64,000 nt of DNA, taken from positions 1 to 64,000 of the forward strand of contig JBBEWH010000007.1 of NCBI GenBank assembly GCA_037414955.1, read 5' to 3'. Positions within the stretch are counted from its first letter, which is position 1, and the number at the start of each line of letters is the position of its first letter. A program made the translations under genes and the position numbers. Of this stretch, positions 16,019-24,076 are shown one piece after another. The notes below the pieces were generated by a model. That model was not told the DNA's origin, ran no database searches, and was given only the letters and a program-made list of their open reading frames with translations. This DNA is from Phytohabitans sp037414955 (GTDB lineage Bacteria > Actinomycetota > Actinomycetes > Mycobacteriales > Micromonosporaceae).

Positions 16019-16060
16019 GAAGGTCGGCCGTCCTGCTTGGTCCCAGGGCGGCCGACCTTC
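16019..16060 (+). terminator. Hairpin between the IniB-like and IniA-like genes
   Basis: GAAGGTCGGCCG (16019-16030) pairs with CGGCCGACCTTC (16049-16060); a nested CCTG/CAGG pairs inside. It begins about 33 bp after the iniB-like stop and ends about 70 bp before the iniA-like start. There is only a weak TCTCCT tail. It may partially terminate transcription, so that the repetitive IniB-like protein is made in excess over the GTPases (inference). Confidence 0.65.
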
Positions 16061-16128
16061 TCCTGTATGCCTTCGGTCACGGAAAGCTGCCTCTTGCGAA
16101 ATACCCGGAATTCAGCACACTTGGTCCG

Positions 16129-17916
16129 GTGATGGCTCCGACGTGGCTCGACGTTCTCGACGAGACCGTCCGGGTGTGCGCGGCGCACAACCGCACCGAC
16201 CTCGTCCAGCGGCTCCAGCAGAAACGCGCGCAGTTGCTCGACCCCCAGCTGCGGGTGCTCGTCGTGGGCGAGCCGAAGCAGGGCAAGAGCCAGCTCGTCA
16301 ACGCGCTCATCAACGCACCGGTGTGCCCGGTCGGTGACGGACCGACCACCGCGATCCCCACCGTGGTGCGGCACGCGGAGACGCCAACCGCCGCGCTGGT
16401 GGCCGAGCCGGGCCGGGCACCGGAATCGGCGCCCCTCGCCGAGATCGCCGTCCGCATCAGCACGGCCACGGACGGTATGGCGGGGAGCCACGCGGAGATC
16501 GGCGTACCGCGCGGGCTGCTCGCCGCGGGCCTGGTGCTCGTCGACACCCCGGGCGCCGACGGCGACGAACCGGTCCGCGCCGCGAACTCGGTCGCCGCGC
16601 CGACCCGGGCCGACGTCGCGGTCCTGGTGACCGACGCCACCCGGGAGCTGTCGGTCAGCGAAATCAACCTGCTGCTGCACCTGGCGCAGGCGCACCCGAG
16701 GATCCTCGTGGCGCTCACGAAGATCGACATCTCGCCGCATTGGCGGCTGGTCGCCGAGCGCAACCGCCAGCACCTCGCCAGCGCCGGCATCGCCGCGCCG
16801 CTCCTGCCGGTCTCGTCGACGCTGCGGCTCCAGGCGGCGCGCGCGAACGACAAGGCCATCAACGCCGAGTCCGGCTTCCCCGAGCTGATCACGTGGCTCA
16901 AGCGCGCCCTGGACACGAAGCAGGACGACCTGGCGCCGGCCACCGTCGGGCTGCTGGCCGGCACCGTGATCGAGCAGCTCGCCGCGCCGGTGCGCACCGA
17001 ACTGTCCACGAAGGACGCCAGCGAGCAGCTCGCCCGGCTGTACGACACCCAGCGCGCCCTCGACGAGCTGCGCCGCTGCACCACCCGGTGGCAGAACACG
17101 CTCGGCGACGAGATGACCGACCTGATGTCCGACATCGAATATGACCTGCGCGACCGCACCCGGCAGCTCATGCGCAAGGTCGACGAGGCGTTCGACGCGG
17201 CGGACCCGCTGCGCACCTGGGACGAGTACCAGACCTGGCTGGAGCAGAGCCTGACCGATGTGGCCGAGTCCAGCTTCGGCTGGCTGCTGTCGCGGTGCGA
17301 CTGGATCAGCGGCCGGGTCGCCGACCACTTCGTCCGGTACGAGGCCGCGGTGGTCCCGGAGTGGCGGGTCAACATGCCGGACCTGACCCGCCACGTCAGC
17401 GCGATCGAACAGCCGAACATCGAGCGGTTCACGCCGGTGCAGAAGGTCTTCACCGGCCTCAAGGGCTCGTACGGCGGCCTGCTCATGTTCGGCCTCGCCA
17501 CGACGCTGGCCGGCATGCCGCTCATCAACCCGATCTCGCTGGGCGCCGGCGCGCTCTTCGGCGGCAAGACGATCCGCGACGAGGGCAAGTCGCTGCTGCG
17601 GCGCCGGCAGACCATGGCCAAGACGGCCACCCAGCGGCACGTCGACGACTTCTTCCTGCGGCTCAACAAGGAGTGCAAGGACACCGCCCGCTGGGTGCAG
17701 CGGATCCTGCGCGACCACTACACCGGGGTGACCGAGCAGCTCCAGGACTCCATCGTGCAGTCGCTGCGCACCGCGAAGGAGGCCGCCGACGTCGACGTCG
17801 CCCAGCGCAACCAGCGACAACTCGAGGCGCAGCAACGGATGCGCCGGCTCGCCGCGCTGTACGAGCGGGCGCAGGCCCTCACCGGACCGTCGTGCCAGCT
17901 GGGGCGGGCGGCGTGA
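16129..17916 (+). CDS. Dynamin-like GTPase, IniA-like
   Basis: The 595-residue protein is a bacterial dynamin-like GTPase. Motifs: P-loop GEPKQGKS (residues 47-54), switch-1 threonine region DGPTTAIPTV (70-79), DTPGADGD (139-146) and TKID (197-200). A long helical stalk follows, with a hydrophobic paddle-like segment (SYGGLLMFGLATTLAGMPLI, near residues 444-463). Such proteins bind and remodel membranes; IniA of M. tuberculosis is the best-known relative and mediates membrane fission in vitro. The start is GTG 16129 or the adjacent ATG 16132. The stop overlaps the next GTPase gene (GTGA), a typical sign of a hetero-oligomeric partner pair. Confidence 0.92.
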   Translation: MMAPTWLDVLDETVRVCAAHNRTDLVQRLQQKRAQLLDPQLRVLVVGEPKQGKSQLVNALINAPVCPVGDGPTTAIPTVVRHAETPTAALVAEPGRAPESAPLAEIAVRISTATDGMAGSHAEIGVPRGLLAAGLVLVDTPGADGDEPVRAANSVAAPTRADVAVLVTDATRELSVSEINLLLHLAQAHPRILVALTKIDISPHWRLVAERNRQHLASAGIAAPLLPVSSTLRLQAARANDKAINAESGFPELITWLKRALDTKQDDLAPATVGLLAGTVIEQLAAPVRTELSTKDASEQLARLYDTQRALDELRRCTTRWQNTLGDEMTDLMSDIEYDLRDRTRQLMRKVDEAFDAADPLRTWDEYQTWLEQSLTDVAESSFGWLLSRCDWISGRVADHFVRYEAAVVPEWRVNMPDLTRHVSAIEQPNIERFTPVQKVFTGLKGSYGGLLMFGLATTLAGMPLINPISLGAGALFGGKTIRDEGKSLLRRRQTMAKTATQRHVDDFFLRLNKECKDTARWVQRILRDHYTGVTEQLQDSIVQSLRTAKEAADVDVAQRNQRQLEAQQRMRRLAALYERAQALTGPSCQLGRAA

Positions 17917-19316
17917 GGGGTGCCCCCCTCGCCGATACGGCGACGGCTCTCCTGCACGAGGCGCTGGAGCTCTACCACGACAACCCGCCAGCCACCGAAC
18001 AGCTGCACCACCATCTGAGCCGCTTCGGCGAACCGCTGCGGGTCGCGGTCGCGGGCCCCTGGCAGGCCGGCAAGTCCACATTGGTCAACGCGCTGGTGGG
18101 CGAGGAGGTAGCGCCGATCGACGCGCCGGGTGGCCACCAGGTGTTCGCCTGGTACCAGGACGGCCCGCAACCGCACGCGGTCGCCTACCCCGCCGGGCAG
18201 GAGCTGCCGGTCGGCCGGTCGTCGAACGGCCTCATCGTCGATATCGGACAGTGGCGGCCCGCGCCGGTCAACGACCTGGTGGTGACCTGGCCGACCCGCA
18301 CCCTCCGGCACGCCACCGTCATCGACACGCCCGCGGTCCCGGCGGCCGGCGACAAGGTGCTGCGCGACGCCGACGCGGTGCTCTACCTGACCCGCGACGC
18401 GCGCGGCACCGACCTGCGGTGGCTCGAAGAAACCGGCACCGGCCCCGTCAACGCGCTCCTGGTGCTGTCCCGCGCCGACGAGACCGGCGGCGGCCGGATC
18501 GACGCGCTCCTCGCCGCCCGCCAGCTCGCCCGCCGCCAGCAGCGCGAACCTCGGGTCAGCGCGGTGTGCCTCGGCGTGGTGGCGGTCGGCGGCCTCGTCG
18601 CGCTCGCCGGCCGGGTGCTGACCGAACCCGACTTCACGGCGCTCGCCACGCTCGCCCGCACCCCGCGCGCCGAGCTGGACAACCATCTACTGTCGACGGA
18701 CCGCTTCACCGGTACCGAATTCCCGGCGCCCGTCGACGTCGCCACCCGCCGCGCGCTGCTCGACCGGCTGGGCATCTTCGGGGTACGCCTGGCGACCACG
18801 CTGATCCGCACCGGCAGCGACACCCGCGCGAAGCTGGCCGCGGAGCTGGTCCGCCGCAGCGGCCTGGCCGAGCTGCGCGAGGCCGTGAACCGGTGCTTCG
18901 TCGACCGCCGGGACGCGCTGAAGGCGCGGTCGGCGCTCGCCGCCCTGGAATCGGTGCTCCGGGCCGAGCCGCGGCCCGGCGCGGAGAAGCTGCGCGCGGC
19001 GCTGGAGCACGCGCTGGCGAACGCGCACGACTTCCGGGAGCTGCGGCTGCTGGCGGCGCTGCGCGGGCAGCGGGTGGCGTTCGACGGCGACCTGGCGACC
19101 GAGGCCCGGCGGCTGATCGGCGAGAACGGCACCGGCCTGCCCGCGCGGCTGGGCGTCGACCACCGGGCGACCGCCGCGCACCTGTGGCAGCTGAGCACGG
19201 TCGCGCTGCACCGCTGGCAGGAGCAGGCGGAAGACCCGGCGCTGACGCTCGACCAGCGCCGCGCCGCCCAGGTCGTCGTCCGCAGCTGCGAAGGCATCCT
19301 CCACACCCTCTCCTGA
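17913..19316 (+). CDS. Dynamin-like GTPase, IniC-like partner
   Basis: This 467-residue protein begins at GTG 17913, overlapping the preceding stop. P-loop GPWQAGKS (residues 48-55) and switch-2 VIDTPAVPAAGD (near 128-139) are clear. The G4 position is LSRADETGGG (near 186), lacking a strict TKxD and with RAD in its place. A helical region follows to the C-terminus, with hydrophobic AVCLGVVAVGGLVALAGRVL near residues 213-232. It corresponds in order to iniC. The pair probably assemble together at the membrane. A short family A palindrome follows the stop by 4 bp. Confidence 0.9.
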   Translation: MRGAPLADTATALLHEALELYHDNPPATEQLHHHLSRFGEPLRVAVAGPWQAGKSTLVNALVGEEVAPIDAPGGHQVFAWYQDGPQPHAVAYPAGQELPVGRSSNGLIVDIGQWRPAPVNDLVVTWPTRTLRHATVIDTPAVPAAGDKVLRDADAVLYLTRDARGTDLRWLEETGTGPVNALLVLSRADETGGGRIDALLAARQLARRQQREPRVSAVCLGVVAVGGLVALAGRVLTEPDFTALATLARTPRAELDNHLLSTDRFTGTEFPAPVDVATRRALLDRLGIFGVRLATTLIRTGSDTRAKLAAELVRRSGLAELREAVNRCFVDRRDALKARSALAALESVLRAEPRPGAEKLRAALEHALANAHDFRELRLLAALRGQRVAFDGDLATEARRLIGENGTGLPARLGVDHRATAAHLWQLSTVALHRWQEQAEDPALTLDQRRAAQVVVRSCEGILHTLS

Positions 19317-19320
19317 CCCT

Positions 19321-19349
19321 CTCATGATCAAGAACGCCTTGATCATGAG
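19321..19349. repeat. Family A palindrome, copy 4 (minimal form)
   Basis: CTCATGATCAAG (19321-19332) and CTTGATCATGAG (19338-19349) form a perfect 12-bp stem with loop AACGC, extendable outward by ACCCT/AGGGGT with one bulge. It sits between co-directional genes (IniC-like stop 19316; sigma factor start 19437), consistent with termination of the dynamin operon. Confidence 0.8.
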
Positions 19350-19436
19350 AGGGGTGTGACGCTTTCGGGGTGGTTGGCGCTGTGCACTACGGGCAGCAGC
19401 CCATGCGCACCGAGCCGGCCAACGGAGGTCACGTCC

Positions 19437-20045
19437 ATGGACGTACTGGAGGCACCGGATGACGTCCACGCCGAGCGCGACCTGACCGCCGTCCTCGTCG
19501 CCGCCCAGGGTGGCGACGAGGACGCGTTCCGCACGGTGTACCGGGCCTGGCAGCCGGCGCTACTCCGGTACCTGCGGGTGCTGGTCCAGGACGACGCCGA
19601 CGACGTGGCGTCGGAGACCTGGCTGCAGATCGCCCGCGACCTGGCCGGCTTCCGCGGCGACTGGGACAAGTTCCGCGGCTGGACGGCCACCATCGGGCGG
19701 CACCGGGCGCTGGACCACCTGCGCGGCGCCCGCCGCCGGCCGGCGGTCGCCACGCCGGCCGAGCAGCTCGTGGAGCTGATCGGCGACGGGGACACCGCGG
19801 CCGACGCGCTGGCCGCCGTGGGTACCGGCGCCGCCCTCGCGCTGATCGCGAAGCTGCCCGCGGAGCAGGCGGAGGCGGTGCTGCTGCGCGCGGTGCTGGG
19901 GCTGTCCGCGGCGGACGCCGGGAAGGTGCTGGGCAAGCGTGCCGGCGCGGTGCGGACGGCGGCGTACCGCGGGCTGCGCCGGTTGGCCGAACTTCTCGAC
20001 GGTGTGACAGATCTGGAGTCCCCGGCGCTGAAGAGGGTGAAATGA
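19437..20045 (+). CDS. RNA polymerase sigma factor (sigma-70 family, ECF type)
   Basis: This 202-residue protein has region 2 (FRTVYRAWQPALLRYLRVLV, then DDADDVASETWLQIARDL, near residues 25-65) with the FRGWTATIGRHRALDHLRGARRRP segment. Region 4 is LPAEQAEAVLLRAVLGLSAADAGKVLGKRAGAVRTAAYRGLRRL (given here in its family order, near residues 138-180), read as three separate helices. GGAGG lies eight bases before ATG 19437; the open frame upstream to 19356 is rejected. The stop overlaps the next start (ATGA), coupling it to a membrane protein that is probably its regulator. Confidence 0.9.
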   Translation: MDVLEAPDDVHAERDLTAVLVAAQGGDEDAFRTVYRAWQPALLRYLRVLVQDDADDVASETWLQIARDLAGFRGDWDKFRGWTATIGRHRALDHLRGARRRPAVATPAEQLVELIGDGDTAADALAAVGTGAALALIAKLPAEQAEAVLLRAVLGLSAADAGKVLGKRAGAVRTAAYRGLRRLAELLDGVTDLESPALKRVK

Positions 20046-20821
20046 GCATCCACGGACGAGCACACCGGTTGAACCGCGCGAACGCCGAACGGCTGTTGCG
20101 CGGTGGCAGCGACGCGCACGAGGCCGGACACCCCCGGCTCGCGGACCTGCTGGCGGCGGCGGCCGCGCCGCATCCTGGTGGGCCGGTCGCCGGCGAGTCG
20201 GCGGCGCTGGCCGCGTTCCGGGTCGCTCAGACCTCCCCTGACGCCCAGAAGCGAAGGCAATCCATGTTGAAGACCGCGTTGGCAAAGCTGATCACCGTGA
20301 AGGTCGCCGCGGTGTTCGCCGGCGTCGTGGGCGTGGGCGGCGTGGCCGTCGCCGCCACGTCCGGCACCGTCCCGGGCCCGCTGAAGTTCGGCGGCCCGGC
20401 GAAGACCGCCAGCCCGCACCCGACGAAGACCAAGCCCACCGGTACGCCGTCCGCCCGCCCCGATCACTCGGCCGGGCCGCCGCCCGGCCTGGTGTGGCTG
20501 TGCCACGACTACATCGGGCGCGACCGGGATCACCGCCGGGAGGCCCTGGACGACCAGCGGTTCGACGAGCTGAACTCCCGAGTCGGCGGCAAGGACCGGG
20601 ACAAGGCGGACCGGTTCTGCGACGACCTGCTGGCGCGGTGGCCGAGTGCCACGCCGAAGGAGCGGCCGACCGGCGCACCCGGCACCCCGTCGCCCAAGCC
20701 CAGCGGGCAGCCCGGTGGTGAGCGGCCGGGCGGCGACAAGGGCGGCGCGCACCCGGACGGCAGCAGGTCCCCCCTACCCGACCCCAGCGTCTCCGTTTCC
20801 TCCCCAGGGCGGAGCCGCTAG
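20042..20821 (+). CDS. Single-pass membrane protein coupled to the sigma factor
   Basis: The 259-residue protein has a charged cytoplasmic N-terminus (about 1-85), one transmembrane helix (VKVAAVFAGVVGVGGVAVAA, near 87-106), and an exported Pro/Ser/Thr/Gly-rich part. The exported part contains a small cysteine-bearing core (WLCHDYIGRDRDHRREALDD and DKADRFCDDLLARW) and a disordered proline-rich tail. No ZAS zinc motif is seen, so it is not a classic anti-sigma factor, but the coupling, topology and position match proteins that sequester or modulate ECF sigma factors. Function is an inference. The family A palindrome at 20884 follows. Confidence 0.8.
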   Translation: MSIHGRAHRLNRANAERLLRGGSDAHEAGHPRLADLLAAAAAPHPGGPVAGESAALAAFRVAQTSPDAQKRRQSMLKTALAKLITVKVAAVFAGVVGVGGVAVAATSGTVPGPLKFGGPAKTASPHPTKTKPTGTPSARPDHSAGPPPGLVWLCHDYIGRDRDHRREALDDQRFDELNSRVGGKDRDKADRFCDDLLARWPSATPKERPTGAPGTPSPKPSGQPGGERPGGDKGGAHPDGSRSPLPDPSVSVSSPGRSR

Positions 20822-20883
20822 GGGACGCGGCGCGGCGCCGGAGGGAACGCTCCCCCGCATTTCCCTCAGGCGCCGTCGTCACC

Positions 20884-20943
20884 CCCATGATCAAGGCGTC
20901 CCTGTAGTCGTTCTAGCGACTACAGGGACGCCTTGATCATGGG
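20884..20943. repeat. Family A palindrome, copy 5 (perfect 27-bp stem)
   Basis: Arms 20884-20910 and 20917-20943 are perfectly complementary over 27 bp around the loop TTCTAG. It lies between convergent genes (stops at 20821 and 20937). The stop codon of the leftward substrate-binding protein is the TGA of its TGATCA (complement of 20937-20939). This is the best-preserved copy in the window and a likely bidirectional terminator. Confidence 0.92.
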
Positions 20944-21923
20944 AGGCGCTGGAAGGTGGTGAGCTTGGTGGTGAGATCGCGGAGCGCGGGGGCGAAGGCG
21001 TCCCAGGTGGACGGGGTCTCCGGGTTCCAGGAGAGCGCCTGCCCGGCCTTGATCGCCGGCAGGTTGGCCACCGTCGGGTACTTGGCCAGGTCGGTGGTGA
21101 AGTACGACGCGTTGCGCGAGTCGTAGAGCAGCACGTCGATCGGATACTTCCCGGCCCGCTCCCAGGACAGCACCTCCCAGTGCGTCTGGTTGGCCGAGAC
21201 GGTCACCTCGGTGAAGTTCAGGCCCCGGTTCCGCAGGTACGCCAGGTCCGAGAAGATCTTCGCGTTGCCGAGGTAGAGGCCGTCCTTGTCGGCGGTGATG
21301 AAGGCGACCCGCAGGTTCGGCCTGGCCTTCGCGGCGTCGGCCAGCGCGGTGCCGGCCGCCTCGAACTCCCGCTTCGCGGTGGTGACCGCCGGCGCGTTCA
21401 GGTCCGCACCGAGCGTGCCGGCCAGCTCGGCGAACCGGTTGATCACCTTGTCGACCGGCACCTCGAACTGGTTGATGCCGACCGACGGGCACAACGGCTG
21501 GATCTTCTTGGCGGCGTCTTCCGGCACGTACCAGAGCGTGTCTTTGGCCTGCATCGGCGCGACCAGCAGGTCGGGCCGCAACGACTCCAGCTTCTCGATG
21601 TTGAAGTCACCCCAGGTGGACCCCACCCAGGTCACGCCGGCGAGGTCGGCGTTGCCCTTGAGCAGGTCGGCCTTGCCCTCCTCGCCCCAGGTGCCGACCG
21701 GCTTGATCCCGAAGTCCCACAGGGTGGCGGCCGCGCTGATCTGCGCCACGATTGTGGTGGGCCGGCTGTCCCGGGTGGCCTTCTGGCCGCGGTCGTCGGT
21801 GAACTCCCACGGCCCGGACGCGGTCGTCGTGTCCGCACTCTCCTCCTCGGCGCCGCACCCAGCCAGTACCAGCAGCGCACCGCCCCCGACCAGCAGGCTT
21901 CTCCGGCTCAGTCCGCTCACCAT
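20937..21923 (-). CDS. Iron-siderophore ABC transporter substrate-binding lipoprotein
   Basis: This 328-residue protein has a lipoprotein signal: RRSLLVGGGALLVLAGCGAEE, with the lipobox LAGC near residue 23. It then shows the periplasmic-binding-protein-2 (FecB/BtuF-like) pattern: FTDDRGQKATRD, VAQISAAATLWDFGIKPVGTWG, LESLRPDLLVAPMQAKDTLWYVPEDAAKKI. It should capture a ferric siderophore at the outer face of the membrane. It is divergent from two FecCD-type permease genes, sharing an iron-box-like promoter (21939-21957), so repression by IdeR/DmdR when iron is plentiful is expected. The stop codon is in the palindrome. No ATPase gene is nearby. Confidence 0.93.
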   Translation of the reverse strand: MVSGLSRRSLLVGGGALLVLAGCGAEEESADTTTASGPWEFTDDRGQKATRDSRPTTIVAQISAAATLWDFGIKPVGTWGEEGKADLLKGNADLAGVTWVGSTWGDFNIEKLESLRPDLLVAPMQAKDTLWYVPEDAAKKIQPLCPSVGINQFEVPVDKVINRFAELAGTLGADLNAPAVTTAKREFEAAGTALADAAKARPNLRVAFITADKDGLYLGNAKIFSDLAYLRNRGLNFTEVTVSANQTHWEVLSWERAGKYPIDVLLYDSRNASYFTTDLAKYPTVANLPAIKAGQALSWNPETPSTWDAFAPALRDLTTKLTTFQRLP

Positions 21924-21938
21924 GCCTCCCCTCTCAAA

Positions 21939-21957
21939 TAAGGGCAGGCTAAGCTAA
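21939..21957. promoter_or_regulatory. IdeR/DmdR iron-box candidate
   Basis: TAAGGGCAGGCTAAGCTAA matches the DtxR/IdeR consensus TTAGGTTAGGCTAACCTAA at 15 of 19 positions (my count). It lies between the divergent siderophore-binding protein and permease genes, 15 bp from the leftward start, where iron-dependent repression would act on both. Confidence 0.75.
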
Positions 21958-21986
21958 TCTCCGCCACGATGTCGAGGAGGGATCTT

Positions 21987-23009
21987 GTGACGGCGACCGC
22001 AACCCGCACCGGCCGCCGTCTCGGCCTGGGGCTGCTCGCCGCCGTCGCCGGGCTCGCCGCGGTCACCCTCGTCTCGCTCGCCGTCGGCGCCAAGCCGATC
22101 CCGTTCGGCACCGTGATCGCGGCGCTGACCGGGTACGACGGCGCCCTCGAGGATCACGTGATCGTGCACGACCTGCGGGTACCGCGCACGCTGCTCGGGC
22201 TCGCCGTGGGCGCCGGGCTCGGGCTCGCCGGCACGCTCATCCAGGCGCTCACCCGGAACCCGCTGGCCGACCCCGGCATCCTCGGCATCAACGAGGGGGC
22301 GGCGCTCGGCGTCGTCGTCGCGGTCGCGGTCGCCGGGCTGACCAGCCCTTGGGCGTACGTCTGGTTCGCCTTCGCCGGCGCCGCCGCCAGCGCGCTCCTC
22401 GTGTACGCCGTCGGCGCCCGCGGCCGGGAAGGCGCGAGCCCGGTGCGGCTGGTGCTCGCCGGCATCGCGTTCACCTACGTCCTGCACGGCATCACGCTGG
22501 CGATCCTGCTCACCGACACCGCCGCGTTCGACCGCTGGCGGAACTGGTCGGCCGGCTCGCTCGCCAGCGCCGACCCGGCGGTACTCGTCGGGGTGGCGCC
22601 GTTCCTCGCCGCCGGCGCGCTGCTCGCGCTCGGTCTCTCCCGGTCGCTCAACGCTTTGGCGCTCGGCGACGAGGCCGGCCAGGCGCTCGGGGTGCACCGG
22701 GGGCGCACCCGGGCACTCGGCGCGCTGGCGATCACGCTGCTGTGCGGAGCCGCCACCGCCGCGGCGGGACCGATCGCGTTCGTCGGCCTCATGGTGCCGT
22801 ACCTCGCCCGCCTGATCACCGGCCCCGACTATCGCTGGCTGGTCCCGTACTCGCTGGTGCTGGCGCCCACCCTGGTCCTCGTGGCCGACGTGCTGGGCCG
22901 GGTCGTGGCGCGGCCCGGCGAGGTCGGCGTCGGCGTCGTCACCGCGATCGTCGGCGCACCGGTGCTGATCGCGCTGGTCCGCCGCCGGGGAAGGCTGCCG
23001 CGCCTATGA
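21987..23009 (+). CDS. FecCD-family siderophore ABC permease 1
   Basis: The protein has about 340 residues and some ten predicted helices. Family motifs include LRVPRTLLGLAVGAGLGLAG (near residue 60), LTRNPLADPGILGINEGAALG (near 90) and AAAGPIAFVGLMVPYLARLI (near 255), the last containing the coupling helix that contacts the ATPase. GTG 21987 is chosen because AGGAGG lies six bases upstream; the ATG at 21969 in the same frame has no ribosome site. The stop overlaps the next permease start (ATGA). The two permeases should form a heterodimer. Confidence 0.93.
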   Translation: MTATATRTGRRLGLGLLAAVAGLAAVTLVSLAVGAKPIPFGTVIAALTGYDGALEDHVIVHDLRVPRTLLGLAVGAGLGLAGTLIQALTRNPLADPGILGINEGAALGVVVAVAVAGLTSPWAYVWFAFAGAAASALLVYAVGARGREGASPVRLVLAGIAFTYVLHGITLAILLTDTAAFDRWRNWSAGSLASADPAVLVGVAPFLAAGALLALGLSRSLNALALGDEAGQALGVHRGRTRALGALAITLLCGAATAAAGPIAFVGLMVPYLARLITGPDYRWLVPYSLVLAPTLVLVADVLGRVVARPGEVGVGVVTAIVGAPVLIALVRRRGRLPRL

Positions 23010-24004
23010 ACCGGTCACGCCCCCGGGCCGTCGCCGCGCTACTACTGGCCCTCTGCGCCGCCATCGCGGTCGTGGCGCTGGGCCTCGGCGACTACGCGAT
23101 CTCGCCGGCTGGTGTGCTGCGCGCGCTGGTGGGCAACGGCACGGCCGCGAGCGAGTACATCGTGCTGGACCTCCGGCTGCCGCGGGTGCTGACCGCGCTC
23201 GCCGTCGGCGCGGTGCTCGGCGCCAGCGGGGCGATCTTCCAGAGCCTCACCCGCAACCCGCTCGGCAGTCCCGACGTCGTCGGGTTCACGGCGGGGGCGA
23301 GCGCCGGCGCCCTGATCATGATCATCGTGGTCGGCGGCGGGCTCGCGCAGATCGCGCTCGGTGCGGTGCTTGGTGGCGCGTCGGCGGCCGCCGCGGTCTA
23401 CCTGCTCGCGTACCGGGGCGGGGCGCACAGCTACCGGCTGGTGATCATCGGGGTCGGCGTGCACGCGCTGCTCGCGTCGCTGACCACGTACCTGCTGGTC
23501 CGGGCGAACGTCTACGACGCGCAGCGCGCGGCGCTGTGGCTGATGGGCAACCTCAACGCCCGCGACTGGGCGCACGCCGCGGTCGCCGGCGGCGCGCTGG
23601 TGCTCCTGCTGCCGGTGGCGATGGCGCTTGGCTCCCGCGAGCTGATCATGGAGATGGGCGACGACACGGCCCGGGCGCTCGGCGTCTCCGTCGAGCGGGT
23701 CCGGCTCGCGCTCATCGCCACCGCGGTCGGCCTCGCCGCCGCCGGCACCGCGGCCGCCGGGCCGATCGCGTTCGTGGCGCTGGCCGCGCCGCAGCTGGCC
23801 CGCCGGCTGACCCGGGCGCCCGGCCCGAACACCGTGCCGGCGGCGGCCATGGGTGGAGCATTGCTGCTAGTCAGCGACGTGCTCGCGCAGCGCGTACTGG
23901 CACCGACCCAACTCCCGGTAGGCGTGGTGACGGCCTGCCTAGGCGGCGCCTACCTGATCTGGCTCCTCGGCTGGCGCCGCACCGTCCGCGCCCGCACCGC
24001 CTGA
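23006..24004 (+). CDS. FecCD-family siderophore ABC permease 2
   Basis: This 332-residue partner of the upstream permease has LRLPRVLTALAVGAVLGASG, SLTRNPLGSPDVVGFTAGAS and TAAAGPIAFVALAAPQLARRL, in family order, with about nine to ten helices. ATG 23006 overlaps the previous stop. A FepC-type ATPase gene normally follows, but here the next element is a family C repeat and then the unrelated, oppositely oriented DUF3499 gene. The ATPase must therefore be encoded elsewhere, perhaps shared with other siderophore systems. Confidence 0.93.
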   Translation: MNRSRPRAVAALLLALCAAIAVVALGLGDYAISPAGVLRALVGNGTAASEYIVLDLRLPRVLTALAVGAVLGASGAIFQSLTRNPLGSPDVVGFTAGASAGALIMIIVVGGGLAQIALGAVLGGASAAAAVYLLAYRGGAHSYRLVIIGVGVHALLASLTTYLLVRANVYDAQRAALWLMGNLNARDWAHAAVAGGALVLLLPVAMALGSRELIMEMGDDTARALGVSVERVRLALIATAVGLAAAGTAAAGPIAFVALAAPQLARRLTRAPGPNTVPAAAMGGALLLVSDVLAQRVLAPTQLPVGVVTACLGGAYLIWLLGWRRTVRARTA

Positions 24005-24007
24005 TTC

Positions 24008-24075
24008 CCCGCCGATCTTGCACTCGTCATGCCCAGATGCCCGATTTGGCACCTGAAAATTGCAAGATCGGCGGG
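24008..24075. repeat. Family C element, copy 1
   Basis: The perfect 15-bp terminal inverted repeat CCCGCCGATCTTGCA (24008-24022) and TGCAAGATCGGCGGG (24061-24075) encloses 38 bp. The interior (CGTCATGCCCAGATG, then CCGATTTGGCACCTGA) is also conserved in copy 2 at 34311-34374, which is in the opposite orientation. It lies between convergent genes ending at 24004 and 24077. Confidence 0.85.
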
Positions 24076-24076
24076 A

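Noticed and set aside
16129..19316. Dynamin pair as sporulation DynA/DynB
   Set aside because: The IniB-domain neighbour and the divergent LuxR regulator point to the Ini arrangement instead. Streptomyces DynAB lacks these partners as far as I know.
20646..20936. A short frame ending in DQGVPVVVLATTGTP, suggesting a conserved peptide shared with AhcY
   Set aside because: The shared peptide is only the family A palindrome read in the same frame. Here the frame is out of phase with the real gene.
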